A DNA stretch of 21,836 nucleotides. Source: SKLM01 sp964450435. GTDB lineage: Bacteria; Chloroflexota; Anaerolineae; B4-G1. Each line of letters opens with the position of its first letter. Positions within the stretch are counted from its first letter, which is position 1. Positions 1 through 6,928 of this stretch are shown one piece after another. The DNA is taken from assembly GCA_964450435.1 (NCBI GenBank), contig CAYVCX010000054.1, forward strand, positions 1 to 21,836, read 5' to 3'. The translations under genes were made by a program, and so were the position numbers. The notes under the pieces were generated by a model. It was given only the letters and a program-made list of their open reading frames with translations, made no database searches and was not told the origin of the DNA.

Positions 1-979
1 TAGCGAGCTGGTCGACCGCATCTGCCACGGTCCACGAGGATATGGTCCCCCACGTAGCGAGACACGCAAGTCGTTCGGCCAATGAGCGGAGATCTCCTAT
101 AGATGGAGCGTCATCGTGTTGTCTGTCCCTTCTACGGCCCCTGAGCAGCTCGTTGACCCGCCCATCAAACCAGTCCCGCCGACTGGAAGGCAGAACCTCG
201 CCACTGCTGTAGGTACGAGCCAAGTCAAAACCAACGATGGCGAGTCTCAGGAGTTCGGCTATGCCGATGGACTCAACATCGTCAAAGAACTCTCGACGCT
301 CATTGTAGTCAGGTATTATGTGATGGTAGTCCGTGAAGTCCAGATTATCGGCCTGGAACACCTCGAAGGAAGGATCCACTCCTCTGAACCACCTCCAATC
401 CCAGAGTGCCCGGCGACATGCAAGAACTACACCGGTGAGCGCGGACGAGTGCTCTACCACAAATCGATCAATCAGGTTAACGAAGGCGGTCTTGTCTACG
501 ACTTTCAAGAGCTTCTCATCCAGTGAATCAAAGAACAGAATGCATCCAGGCCCATGCTCTTCCGTCGCAATGCTGAATGCCGACTCATTCCAGTGGTCAA
601 GCGCAGCCTCAATATCGTGATCAGCGATCAGATCCTCTCCCAGATCCAGAAAGAAAGGTGCAGGAACCCCTGAAGGATCGCTGATGAAGCGGCGAATAGA
701 GCGGAGAAAGGCTCTCTGAAGAATGAATGACTTCCCAGATCCCGTGTCCCCTATGACCACAGCTCGGGGCAACTCTGCTACCTTCTCGTCAGGAAGGCTC
801 CGCTGTTCCGCAGCAGGCCAGAACTGAGAAAAACTTCGAATATAGCCAGCATCCCTCGGACAGAGATCGTCCTCGGGGACTTCCCGTATGAGCACTCGGG
901 GCACGTATCCATTTAGCTGTGCCTCCAGCTGTCCGGCACGGTGCTTCAAGAGCATGTGAAGCGTATCCAGGTATGACAT
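1..979 (-). CDS. NACHT-like STAND NTPase, C-terminus beyond window
   Basis: The minus-strand frame stays open from an ATG at 979 to the window edge, about 326 codons, so the C-terminus is missing. Residues 77-84 read GDTGSGKS, a Walker A loop. Residues about 147-155 read ILFFDSLDE, a Walker B with the extra acidic pair usual in NACHT-type STAND ATPases. LACRR near 186-190 sits where NACHT proteins carry the sensor arginine. The first 70 residues are short and show no recognised effector domain, so sensing or effector parts are probably in the missing C-terminal portion. Such ATPases often act as ligand-triggered switches in antiphage defence (family knowledge), and the neighbouring abiE and mod genes fit that role (inference). 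The ribosome site is weak: GGGAG lies about 16 nt upstream. The frame is open upstream to a TAG at 1058-1060 but holds no other ATG. G+C is lower than in the his genes. Confidence 0.75.
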   Translation of the reverse strand, partial: MSYLDTLHMLLKHRAGQLEAQLNGYVPRVLIREVPEDDLCPRDAGYIRSFSQFWPAAEQRSLPDEKVAELPRAVVIGDTGSGKSFILQRAFLRSIRRFISDPSGVPAPFFLDLGEDLIADHDIEAALDHWNESAFSIATEEHGPGCILFFDSLDEKLLKVVDKTAFVNLIDRFVVEHSSALTGVVLACRRALWDWRWFRGVDPSFEVFQADNLDFTDYHHIIPDYNERREFFDDVESIGIAELLRLAIVGFDLARTYSSGEVLPSSRRDWFDGRVNELLRGRRRDRQHDDAPSIGDLRSLAERLACLATWGTISSWTVADAVDQLA

Positions 980-1086
980 TTCGCTACTCTGGTACTCCCA
1001 AATGGCCTCTCGTTTCCCACATACAAGCCACCCACTGGAACAGGGCCGTCTGATGGCCTAGTCGGCATCGACGCGAGAGCCGGACA

Positions 1087-1182
1087 TCAGATGATCTTCA
1101 ACAAACACCTCATCGCCAGATTCACCTTCTGCGAGTCATCCAGCGCCGTGTCCGCACAAATTGGCGCCGAGCGCTCCGTCAT
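1087..1182 (-). pseudogene. Relic of a mod methyltransferase 3' end
   Basis: Downstream of abiEii, a short frame ends in a peptide almost identical to the last residues of the intact methyltransferase at 2879-4762. It shares DTALDDS, KVNLAM and CLLK, with 17 of 19 residues identical; at DNA level about 49 of 57 bases match by eye (1096-1152 against 2888-2944). Similarity stops upstream of about 1158. The frame then reaches an ATG at 1182 that overlaps the abiEii TGA as ATGA, giving a nominal 31-codon ORF. With only the tail of a roughly 630-residue enzyme left, it is best read as debris from a second mod copy or from recombination, not a functional gene. Confidence 0.7.
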
Positions 1183-1985
1183 GCCCGAAAGAACTGCTCT
1201 AACGAATCTGTCAGCTCCGCGACCACTGCAGCCCAGTCCGGCAGCGACTGCGGAGCAACCTGACGCACCAGGTCACGCTCCCAGTATACCTCTGCCTCCT
1301 CCAGATGCTGCGGCGTCAGGAACGCTTGAGCGTCGGCGACCTCCAGGCCCTTGTGTCGGCACTTTTGTTCCAGGAGCGAGCGTGTGAGCGAGAGATCAGG
1401 AGCGGTCTTTTTCTCCTTCAACAACCGCCAGACATCGTAGTAATCCCGCGCCTTTCCGCGCTGGAGGATGCTCCGCATCTTTTCCGCCAGAATCTCCTCC
1501 AGCGCATACGTCAGGACCAGCGGACGCAGAGCGGGAAAGAATGGAAGCACCACCTCCCGTCGCTGCGGGGGCAGCAGAACGGGTTCATCCAAAGTGACGT
1601 CGAAAAGGAACCGCGACGGGTGATCCAACGGTCCCACAAACTGAGCGCGCATCCGTGCCGCACCGTTCGCCCGATGGAAGTCCACCAGGCGTACCGCCAG
1701 CCCGTGGACGACGCCGACTTGAGCAAACCAGCGCTCCACGTGCATACGGAGACTGTCCGACGGGAAGGCTGGAAGCACCGAGAAGTCCAGATCAACCGAG
1801 TGCCGCCAGTCATCGAAGTAAATCAGGCGTAGCGCCGTCCCGCCCTTCAAGCAGAAAGTGTCGGACACCATCGCCGTCTGTCCCAGGGCATCCAGGACGC
1901 AGAGCATCGCATACTCGTGTTCAGCCTGTCCAACGCCGAGGTCGAACCTACCAGCGATGCGCCGCAGCTCCCGATCCGTGATCAT
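1179..1985 (-). CDS. abiEii: AbiEii-family nucleotidyltransferase toxin (type IV TA)
   Basis: Predicted toxin of an AbiE-type toxin-antitoxin pair. The protein has 268 residues from the ATG at 1985. That start gives a one-base TGATG overlap with the abiEi stop and has AGGAG five bases upstream inside abiEi. An in-frame ATG at 2000 is less well placed. Nucleotidyltransferase signatures are visible: GGTALR at residues 48-53, SVDLDF at 63-68 (the metal-binding DxD-type motif), and a C-terminal block with EKMRSILQRGKARDYYDVW, as in the DUF1814/AbiEii family. Family members transfer nucleotides to tRNA or other targets and cause growth arrest that can abort phage infection. The target here is not known. 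Length and motifs look intact. The antitoxin is directly upstream and a mod 3' relic directly downstream. Confidence 0.88.
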   Translation of the reverse strand: MITDRELRRIAGRFDLGVGQAEHEYAMLCVLDALGQTAMVSDTFCLKGGTALRLIYFDDWRHSVDLDFSVLPAFPSDSLRMHVERWFAQVGVVHGLAVRLVDFHRANGAARMRAQFVGPLDHPSRFLFDVTLDEPVLLPPQRREVVLPFFPALRPLVLTYALEEILAEKMRSILQRGKARDYYDVWRLLKEKKTAPDLSLTRSLLEQKCRHKGLEVADAQAFLTPQHLEEAEVYWERDLVRQVAPQSLPDWAAVVAELTDSLEQFFRA

Positions 1986-2806
1986 CAGTGCTCCTGCCAC
2001 TCCAGCAACTGCCGCTCCGGCACGTTCACGATCATACGCCAGCGCGCGTTGCGTGGCCCCTCGCGTGGCCCCGACGGCTCCAGCCGGGCATAGCTATGTC
2101 CTCCACCGTTCTCCAGCTGCGACAACAACCCCTCATCCCCGAGGTCCAACAGCTCCATCCAGAACCCCAGCCGACGAGCAGCGACCCGGTTTTGGAGGCG
2201 CAGGGTGTAGGTCACCAGCCGCTTCCAGTCCAGCTCCTGGCTTCCGAACCATAACCCCTTGGCCGGCTCCAGCACGCCGCCGGCCAGCCTGGGATGATCG
2301 AACCCGTCGGCGATAGCCTTCTCCCGTTCTGCCATCTGGACATCCTCCCCCAGCAGCGAGATGGTTTCATAGCCGAAGAACTTGCGGGGTGTGAGGGTGA
2401 CGAAGCGGCAGGTGAGACCGTCCACGGTGACCGGGCGCTTCCGACGGGTGGTGGCGACGAGGATCGGATCGGGCCGACGCTCGGTGTAGCCGTAGTAGTG
2501 CAGGGCGGTGGCGTAGGCCAGGTAGTAGGGTTGCACCAGTGAGGCGGCGATCAGATACTCGTGCTCCGCCCACTCCACCTTCGGCCCAGCCGCCAGCGGG
2601 ACGATCATGTACGTGCCGCGTTCCAGCCGTTTGATCCATCGCTTCCGGTTTAACCGATGGAGCAGCTTGCGCACGTCGATCTCGCTGTCCTCCAGCACGT
2701 CGCGGGCGTCACCGATGGTGAACACGGTGTCTCCAGCCGCTGAGAGGCTGCTCAACAGGTGGGATTCTCGCTCACTCAGTGTTCGTGATAGGGGTTGATC
2801 CGACAT
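1985..2806 (-). CDS. abiEi: AbiEi-family antitoxin / transcriptional repressor
   Basis: A 273-residue protein. Residues about 15-70 form a winged-helix region (from TVFTIGDARDVL to KRLERGTYMIVPL) typical of AbiEi antitoxins. The remainder matches the AbiEi C-terminal domain pattern, with YYLAYATALHYYGYTE and TPRKFFGYE followed by an EREKAIADG block. In characterised AbiE systems this protein neutralises AbiEii and represses its own operon by binding inverted repeats in the promoter. The ATG at 2806 has AGGGA five bases upstream. The preceding 72-bp spacer is AT-rich and holds a perfect inverted repeat at 2829-2844, a candidate operator. The gene ends in a TGATG junction with abiEii, so the two should be translated together. 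Confidence 0.88.
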   Translation of the reverse strand: MSDQPLSRTLSERESHLLSSLSAAGDTVFTIGDARDVLEDSEIDVRKLLHRLNRKRWIKRLERGTYMIVPLAAGPKVEWAEHEYLIAASLVQPYYLAYATALHYYGYTERRPDPILVATTRRKRPVTVDGLTCRFVTLTPRKFFGYETISLLGEDVQMAEREKAIADGFDHPRLAGGVLEPAKGLWFGSQELDWKRLVTYTLRLQNRVAARRLGFWMELLDLGDEGLLSQLENGGGHSYARLEPSGPREGPRNARWRMIVNVPERQLLEWQEH

Positions 2807-2828
2807 CGCTTTCCCTATTTGATGTACG

Positions 2829-2844
2829 CAGATTCCAAAATCTG
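2829..2844. promoter_or_regulatory. Inverted repeat, candidate abiE operator
   Basis: CAGATT-CCAA-AATCTG is a perfect 6-bp inverted repeat, 22 bp upstream of the abiEi ATG. It sits in an AT-rich spacer (2807-2878) between the mod stop and abiEi, in contrast to the GC-rich genes around it. No U-tract follows on the minus strand, so it is not an obvious mod terminator. AbiEi proteins are known to autoregulate through inverted repeats. The operator role is inferred from position, and no clean -35/-10 pair was identified. Confidence 0.4.
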
Positions 2845-2878
2845 GAACTATTAGAACACAAAATAGGATTTCTGCTCC

Positions 2879-4762
2879 CTATATCACCTTCAACAAGCAC
2901 CCCATCGCCAAATTGACCTTCAGGGAATCATCGAGCGCCGTGTCGAGGCAGACGAACGTCGTCACCTTATCTAGCGGCAGCGCGTCGATCGTCTCGTCCG
3001 CCAGCTCGTCGTCCAGGCACACGAAGAACGACGCGGCAGCCTCGTCAATCTCGTCGACCTCATCCATCACCCGATACACCCGGTTGTTCTCCACGTCCAG
3101 CGGCTCGATCTGCGCGTTGAGGCTGTACCCGAGCTTCAGGATCACCTCGTAGATCACGTCGGTCGGGTCGGCGTCCTCCGCCACCCCGCGGTCGAACAGC
3201 GCTAGCTGCTCCTCCAGCGCCCCGGCCTCCTCTCCCTCCGGCGGCTCCCACTCGCGGAACGTGGACGGCGCCAGGTTGAAGACCTTGAAGCCCAGGTCTT
3301 CATCGGGGCGCAGATCGAAGGATAGCTGACCGTTCTCACGTCCTTCCCGCATCCTGGCGATGACCCGACGGATACGTTCCTTGCCAAGCTCGGCGATCGA
3401 GGCATAGCCAGCCTCTCTTGCGGGTGAATTCTCAGCCGTCGGTTCAGCCAACTGCACCATGACGAAGCGGCGATCGTCGCCGTCTTCACGGTTGAGCTCC
3501 AACGCAGCCTGAGCAGCTGGACAGGAACCAGCAAAGAAATCAAGCACAATATCGTCACCGGAAGAGCCCTGCTCAATCAGGACCTTCACCAAGTCTAAAG
3601 GCTTGGGAAAGTCAAATACATTTGTCCCGAATAACTCTCGAATCTCCTGAGTGCCCGCGCTCGTGGTGGGCACCTCTCGGAGCAACGACGACAATCCAGT
3701 GAACTCACTCTGCAATTCTGATAGAAACTTCTTGCGCCGCGGGCGACCCTCTGGGCTTGAGGGCCAGATAATCTTGCCCTCATCAAGCAACTTCTGCATT
3801 GTCTCCTGACTATATCGCCATCCCTTCTCCGGGCATCCATAATTTATGCCCGTCTCCGGATTGATAAGATCGTAATGAAGGTTGGGCCGCCTATCTATGG
3901 ATGCCAACCCTACCAGATTGTCGCTCATCCACGGTCCTCTTGGATCATCATCTGGGTTGGAGTACTTGCTCTTGTCTATTTCTCTGCCCTGAATGCGGCG
4001 CCCGTAGGCCAATACATACTCGTGATCCCGCGAGAAACCCGTCGTGTTACGGCTGTCTACGTTATGTCTGCTCTTCCAGACAAACACGCCGATAAGCCGT
4101 TCCTCCCCAAAGATCTCGTTCATCAACAACCGCAGATGATGCACCTCGTTGTCGTCGATGCTCACGAAGATCACCCCATCCTCCCGCAGGAGCTGCCGCG
4201 CCAGGAACAGCCGCGGGTACATCATGGTCAGCCAGTCCGAGTGGTACCGCCCGCTCGTCTCCGGGTTGCTGGTCAGCACGTTCCCCTCGGCGTCCATCTG
4301 CCCCGTCTTCTCCAGGTAGGCCCGTCGCGGCTCGCTGTAGTCGTCCTGGTAGATGAAGTCGTTGCCCGTGTTGTAGGGCGGATCGATGTAGATCATCTTC
4401 ACCTGGCCGAAGTACGACTTGTAGAGGAGCTTCAGCACCTCCAGGTTCTCCCCCTCGATGAACAGGTGGCGCGTCTCGTCCCAGTTGACCGACTCCTCGG
4501 GCGCCGGGGCCAGGCTGGCCGCGCTCGGCGTCTGGATGGCACGGAAGGCCTCCTCCTTCCCCGCCCAGGTGAAGGTGTAGGCGTCCTCGTCGGCCAGGGC
4601 GTCCGCCTCGCCCAGCGCGGCCCGCAGCAAGTCGAAGTCGACCGCCGGGCCGTCACCGTCCTCGGTGACGCACTCGGGGAAGATGCGCTTCAGTTGCTCC
4701 ACCTGCTCCTGGATGATGTCCGGGATGGTCTTGGGTACTGGCTCAACGCTCTCGTCGTGCAT
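2879..4762 (-). CDS. mod: Type III-like (beta-class) DNA adenine methyltransferase, Mod
   Basis: A 627-residue site-specific DNA methyltransferase. Catalytic motif IV, YIDPPYNTG, has DPPY at residues 127-130. The SAM-binding motif I follows at about 408-416 as DFFAGSCPA. Motif IV before motif I, with a target-recognition region between them, is the beta-class order of type III Mod subunits. Motif I is unusual: GSCPA replaces the common GSGTT. The ATG at 4762 has AGGAG seven bases upstream. The central third (about 3595-4095, residues 225-390) is visibly lower in G+C than both ends, suggesting exchange of the recognition domain. No res helicase-nuclease gene occurs on either side, so it may be a solitary methylase or part of a broken restriction system. 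It heads the defence cluster with abiE and the NACHT ATPase downstream. Confidence 0.88.
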   Translation of the reverse strand: MHDESVEPVPKTIPDIIQEQVEQLKRIFPECVTEDGDGPAVDFDLLRAALGEADALADEDAYTFTWAGKEEAFRAIQTPSAASLAPAPEESVNWDETRHLFIEGENLEVLKLLYKSYFGQVKMIYIDPPYNTGNDFIYQDDYSEPRRAYLEKTGQMDAEGNVLTSNPETSGRYHSDWLTMMYPRLFLARQLLREDGVIFVSIDDNEVHHLRLLMNEIFGEERLIGVFVWKSRHNVDSRNTTGFSRDHEYVLAYGRRIQGREIDKSKYSNPDDDPRGPWMSDNLVGLASIDRRPNLHYDLINPETGINYGCPEKGWRYSQETMQKLLDEGKIIWPSSPEGRPRRKKFLSELQSEFTGLSSLLREVPTTSAGTQEIRELFGTNVFDFPKPLDLVKVLIEQGSSGDDIVLDFFAGSCPAAQAALELNREDGDDRRFVMVQLAEPTAENSPAREAGYASIAELGKERIRRVIARMREGRENGQLSFDLRPDEDLGFKVFNLAPSTFREWEPPEGEEAGALEEQLALFDRGVAEDADPTDVIYEVILKLGYSLNAQIEPLDVENNRVYRVMDEVDEIDEAAASFFVCLDDELADETIDALPLDKVTTFVCLDTALDDSLKVNLAMGCLLKVI

Positions 4763-5042
4763 CGGTCCGCTCCTGGATCGACCTGCTCGTGTTCCGGATG
4801 TCCGGTCGCCGTTGGGATCGTCGAGCTGCAGCGCGGGGTTGGCGCGGGGGAGGTCTGTTGCCGCTACTCAGCTCGGAGCTGTCTTCCCGGGTGCACTGCG
4901 TCGCCCATCGCCCGCCGCAGCAGCGGGCGCAGGATACACATCCCGTCCGGCCGGGCTGCCGCCCGCAGCCGGCGACGTCACCACCTCCTATTGTATTCAG
5001 CCCGCGGCGGAGGTCAAGCACCGCCGGATCCGCCCCGCCTCC
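4763..5042 (-). other. Leader/intergenic region upstream of mod
   Basis: The 280 bp between the URO-D-family stop and the mod start hold a good promoter (4990-5017), implying a leader of roughly 220 nt. The leader is GC-rich and contains a palindrome, CAGCTC-G-GAGCTG, at 4869-4881. I recognised no riboswitch or T-box consensus. Short frames in it have no family features and are not called as genes. Confidence 0.4.
4990..5017 (-). promoter_or_regulatory. Predicted sigma-70-type promoter of mod
   Basis: On the minus strand TTGACC (5017-5012), a 16-bp spacer and TACAAT (4995-4990) make a near-consensus promoter, 25 bp beyond the 3' end of the URO-D-family gene. It is oriented toward mod about 220 bp downstream. 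The same hexamer style and 16-bp spacing recur upstream of hisG and of the URO-D-family gene. Confidence 0.6.
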
Positions 5043-6257
5043 TCACCCGCCGTAGTGCCCGACCCGCCGTGCTGTCTCGAACATCGCCACCACGTTCTCC
5101 GCCGGCACCTCGCTCTGGATGTTGTGGACGGGGGCGAAGACGAACCCGCCTCCCGGGGCCAGCTCGTCGATGCGCCGCTTCACCTCGTCCTGCACCTCCT
5201 CCACGGTGCCGAAGGGGAGCACGCGCTGGCTGTCGCAGCCCGCGCCCCAGAAGACGATGTCCTCGCCGAACTCCCGCTTCAACGTCCGGGGGTCCATCCC
5301 CGCCGCGGACACCTGCACGGGGTTCAGGATGTCGACCCCCATGTCGATGAAGTCGGGGATCAGGGGGGCGACGGCGCCGTCGGTGTGGAGCAGCAGATGG
5401 GCGCCGCATCTGTCCTTCGCAAAGCGGAAGAGCTGCTGGTGGTAGGGCCTAACCACCTCGCGGTACAGCCGGGGGCGGAGCAGCGGGCGGTCCTGCATCC
5501 CCAGGTCGTCCTCGAACTGGATCACGTCCACGTGGGGAGCCACCGTCTCCGCATACCGCGCGAACCGCTCCAGGTTGGCCTGGAGCAATCGGTCCATTAA
5601 CGCCTCGGCGAACGCGCGGTGCATCAACAGGTCGAGCAGGAACGTGTCCCACCCGCGCAGGGACTGGGCGGCCTGAAAGATGTGGCCGCCGAAGAAGCCC
5701 ACCAGCAGGTAGTCCGTCCTCTCGCGCAGCCTCCGGGCCCGCGCGGCCAGCTCGTCGTACCCCTGGTCGAGGTGCGCCGGCGTGTCGTAGCTGGCGATGG
5801 CATCCAGATGCTGGTCGATCTCCCCGACCTCGGTCGCGCCGGCCAGGGGAGAGTGGACCGGGTCGAAGTAGTGGCCGTCCCGGGGCATACGGAGCACGAC
5901 GGTGCCGGCCTGGTCGCGGATCACCTGAGACCCATCGTCCTGCCGCTTGGGGCGGAAGCGGGCGGGGAAGCGCGCTGGAGAGCCGTCGGGCAGCGTGCCC
6001 TGCCGCCACTCCCGCGGCTCGTCGCCCGCGAGCATCGTGTCGACGCCCAGGGCCTGGCGCACGTCCTCGTCCACCAGGGCCGTGTGCTGGTACACGTCGG
6101 CCACGCGGACGCTGCCACGGCCCAGGCCCAGGTGTTCCCGCAAGCGCCGGTAGGCCACGGCGGACATCGTGGAGTCCACAGTGCCGCCCAGGTCGATGGG
6201 CACGCGGTCTGGCTCATGATGCCGCAGGCTGGTCAGGACCCTCTCTCTGTGATTCAC
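5043..6257 (-). CDS. Uroporphyrinogen decarboxylase (URO-D)-family protein
   Basis: A 404-residue protein of the URO-D superfamily, which contains haem-pathway HemE and corrinoid/CoM methyltransferases such as MtaA and CmuA. The N-terminus (MNHRERVLTSL...EPDRVP) and the C-terminal barrel pattern HTDGAVAPLIPDFIDMGVD...NPVQ fit the methyltransferase-like branch. No N-terminal HemE signature with the paired arginines is seen, so true HemE activity is unlikely. MtaA-type zinc enzymes have His-x-Cys where this protein has HTD (291-293); a Cys remains at 341 (GAGCDS), so metal binding is uncertain. The start is GTG at 6257 with GGAGG six bases upstream. No corrinoid protein or MtaB-like partner is adjacent, so the substrate cannot be named. 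It has its own promoter and is monocistronic in view. Confidence 0.8.
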   Translation of the reverse strand: MNHRERVLTSLRHHEPDRVPIDLGGTVDSTMSAVAYRRLREHLGLGRGSVRVADVYQHTALVDEDVRQALGVDTMLAGDEPREWRQGTLPDGSPARFPARFRPKRQDDGSQVIRDQAGTVVLRMPRDGHYFDPVHSPLAGATEVGEIDQHLDAIASYDTPAHLDQGYDELAARARRLRERTDYLLVGFFGGHIFQAAQSLRGWDTFLLDLLMHRAFAEALMDRLLQANLERFARYAETVAPHVDVIQFEDDLGMQDRPLLRPRLYREVVRPYHQQLFRFAKDRCGAHLLLHTDGAVAPLIPDFIDMGVDILNPVQVSAAGMDPRTLKREFGEDIVFWGAGCDSQRVLPFGTVEEVQDEVKRRIDELAPGGGFVFAPVHNIQSEVPAENVVAMFETARRVGHYGG

Positions 6258-6264
6258 CCGTCAC

Positions 6265-6277
6265 CTCCCGGCGGGAG
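6265..6277 (-). promoter_or_regulatory. Hairpin overlapping the URO-D-family ribosome-binding site
   Basis: CTCCC-GGC-GGGAG is a 5-bp stem whose one arm is part of the GGGAGG Shine-Dalgarno sequence before the GTG start at 6257. Pairing would hide the ribosome site. Whether this is regulatory or a by-product of GC-rich sequence cannot be decided here. Confidence 0.3.
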
Positions 6278-6290
6278 ACCTGAGTTGATT

Positions 6291-6309
6291 CCATCCTACG
6301 CTAGGATGG
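6291..6309. promoter_or_regulatory. Perfect 8-bp palindrome in the URO-D-family leader
   Basis: CCATCCTA-CGC-TAGGATGG has perfect 8-bp arms and a 3-base centre. It lies 34 bp upstream of the GTG start and about 80 bp downstream of the predicted transcription start. It could be a repressor operator or an RNA hairpin in the leader. No U-tract follows, so it is not an intrinsic terminator. Confidence 0.45.
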
Positions 6310-6396
6310 GTGCAACCGCCCGGGATCGCGTTGACACGCCCCTGTCGGCGCCAGTGCGATCGGATCATCCACGGGCACGCGCTGAACCCGATGACG

Positions 6397-6424
6397 ATTA
6401 TAGTCGCCGTCGACCGCAGGGCAA
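6397..6424 (-). promoter_or_regulatory. Predicted promoter of the URO-D-family gene
   Basis: On the minus strand TTGCCC (6424-6419), a 16-bp spacer and TATAAT (6402-6397) form a strong -10 with an acceptable -35. Transcription would begin near 6390 and give a leader of about 130 nt containing the 6291-6309 palindrome. Confidence 0.55.
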
Positions 6425-6928
6425 GATTGTGGTCACCATGGGCAGCGCGGCCCAGCACCATTGTGGAGAGGCCGTGCTGTAGCTCCTCGCGGGGCAAGTG
6501 CCCCTTCCGCGCCGCGGGTTGGCTGAGGCGCGGGCTAATCACTACACGCAATCCCACCTCGCCACGTCGGAGGTACGGAGACCCCCTCTGCGACCCTCGG
6601 TCGGATCATCGCTCGTGACACGCCCTCGCGCCGACTCTCGGCGCCGCTAAAGCACCGGCCAAGATATCGCGACGTTGCCCCTGGCGCCCGGCGCCCCCCG
6701 TCCAGTGCGGTACCGGCCATCGGCGCGGGGCAAGGCCCTGCACGATGGCGACGGGCCAGGGGCAGCGCGCGTTGTTGACTACACGCAATTGCCTCTGCGA
6801 CGCGCGCGGCCAGACACCGGTCGCCGCCCAAGGCACAGCTCGAGAGCAACAGCGCTGGCGCCCGTGCAGGGCCAGGCTCCAGCCCCCCGCTCCTTGAAGG
6901 CCGGGAGCTCCCTGCGCGTGCCACCCGG
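6425..6928. other. Gene-poor region between MFS and URO-D-family genes
   Basis: About 500 bp with no convincing gene. Frames on both strands are Arg/Pro/Gly-rich, lack recognisable motifs and have no good ribosome site. The sequence contains an exact 12-base repeat, ACTACACGCAAT, at 6541-6552 and 6778-6789, each preceded by a GCGCG-rich stretch. A 16-base string at 6760-6775 recurs exactly at 16957-16972. This may be decayed mobile or repeat DNA; no transposase remnant was recognised. Confidence 0.45.

Noticed and set aside
3875..5350. 491-codon rightward open frame
   Set aside because: It overlaps mod and the URO-D-family gene on the opposite strand and has biased, motif-free composition.
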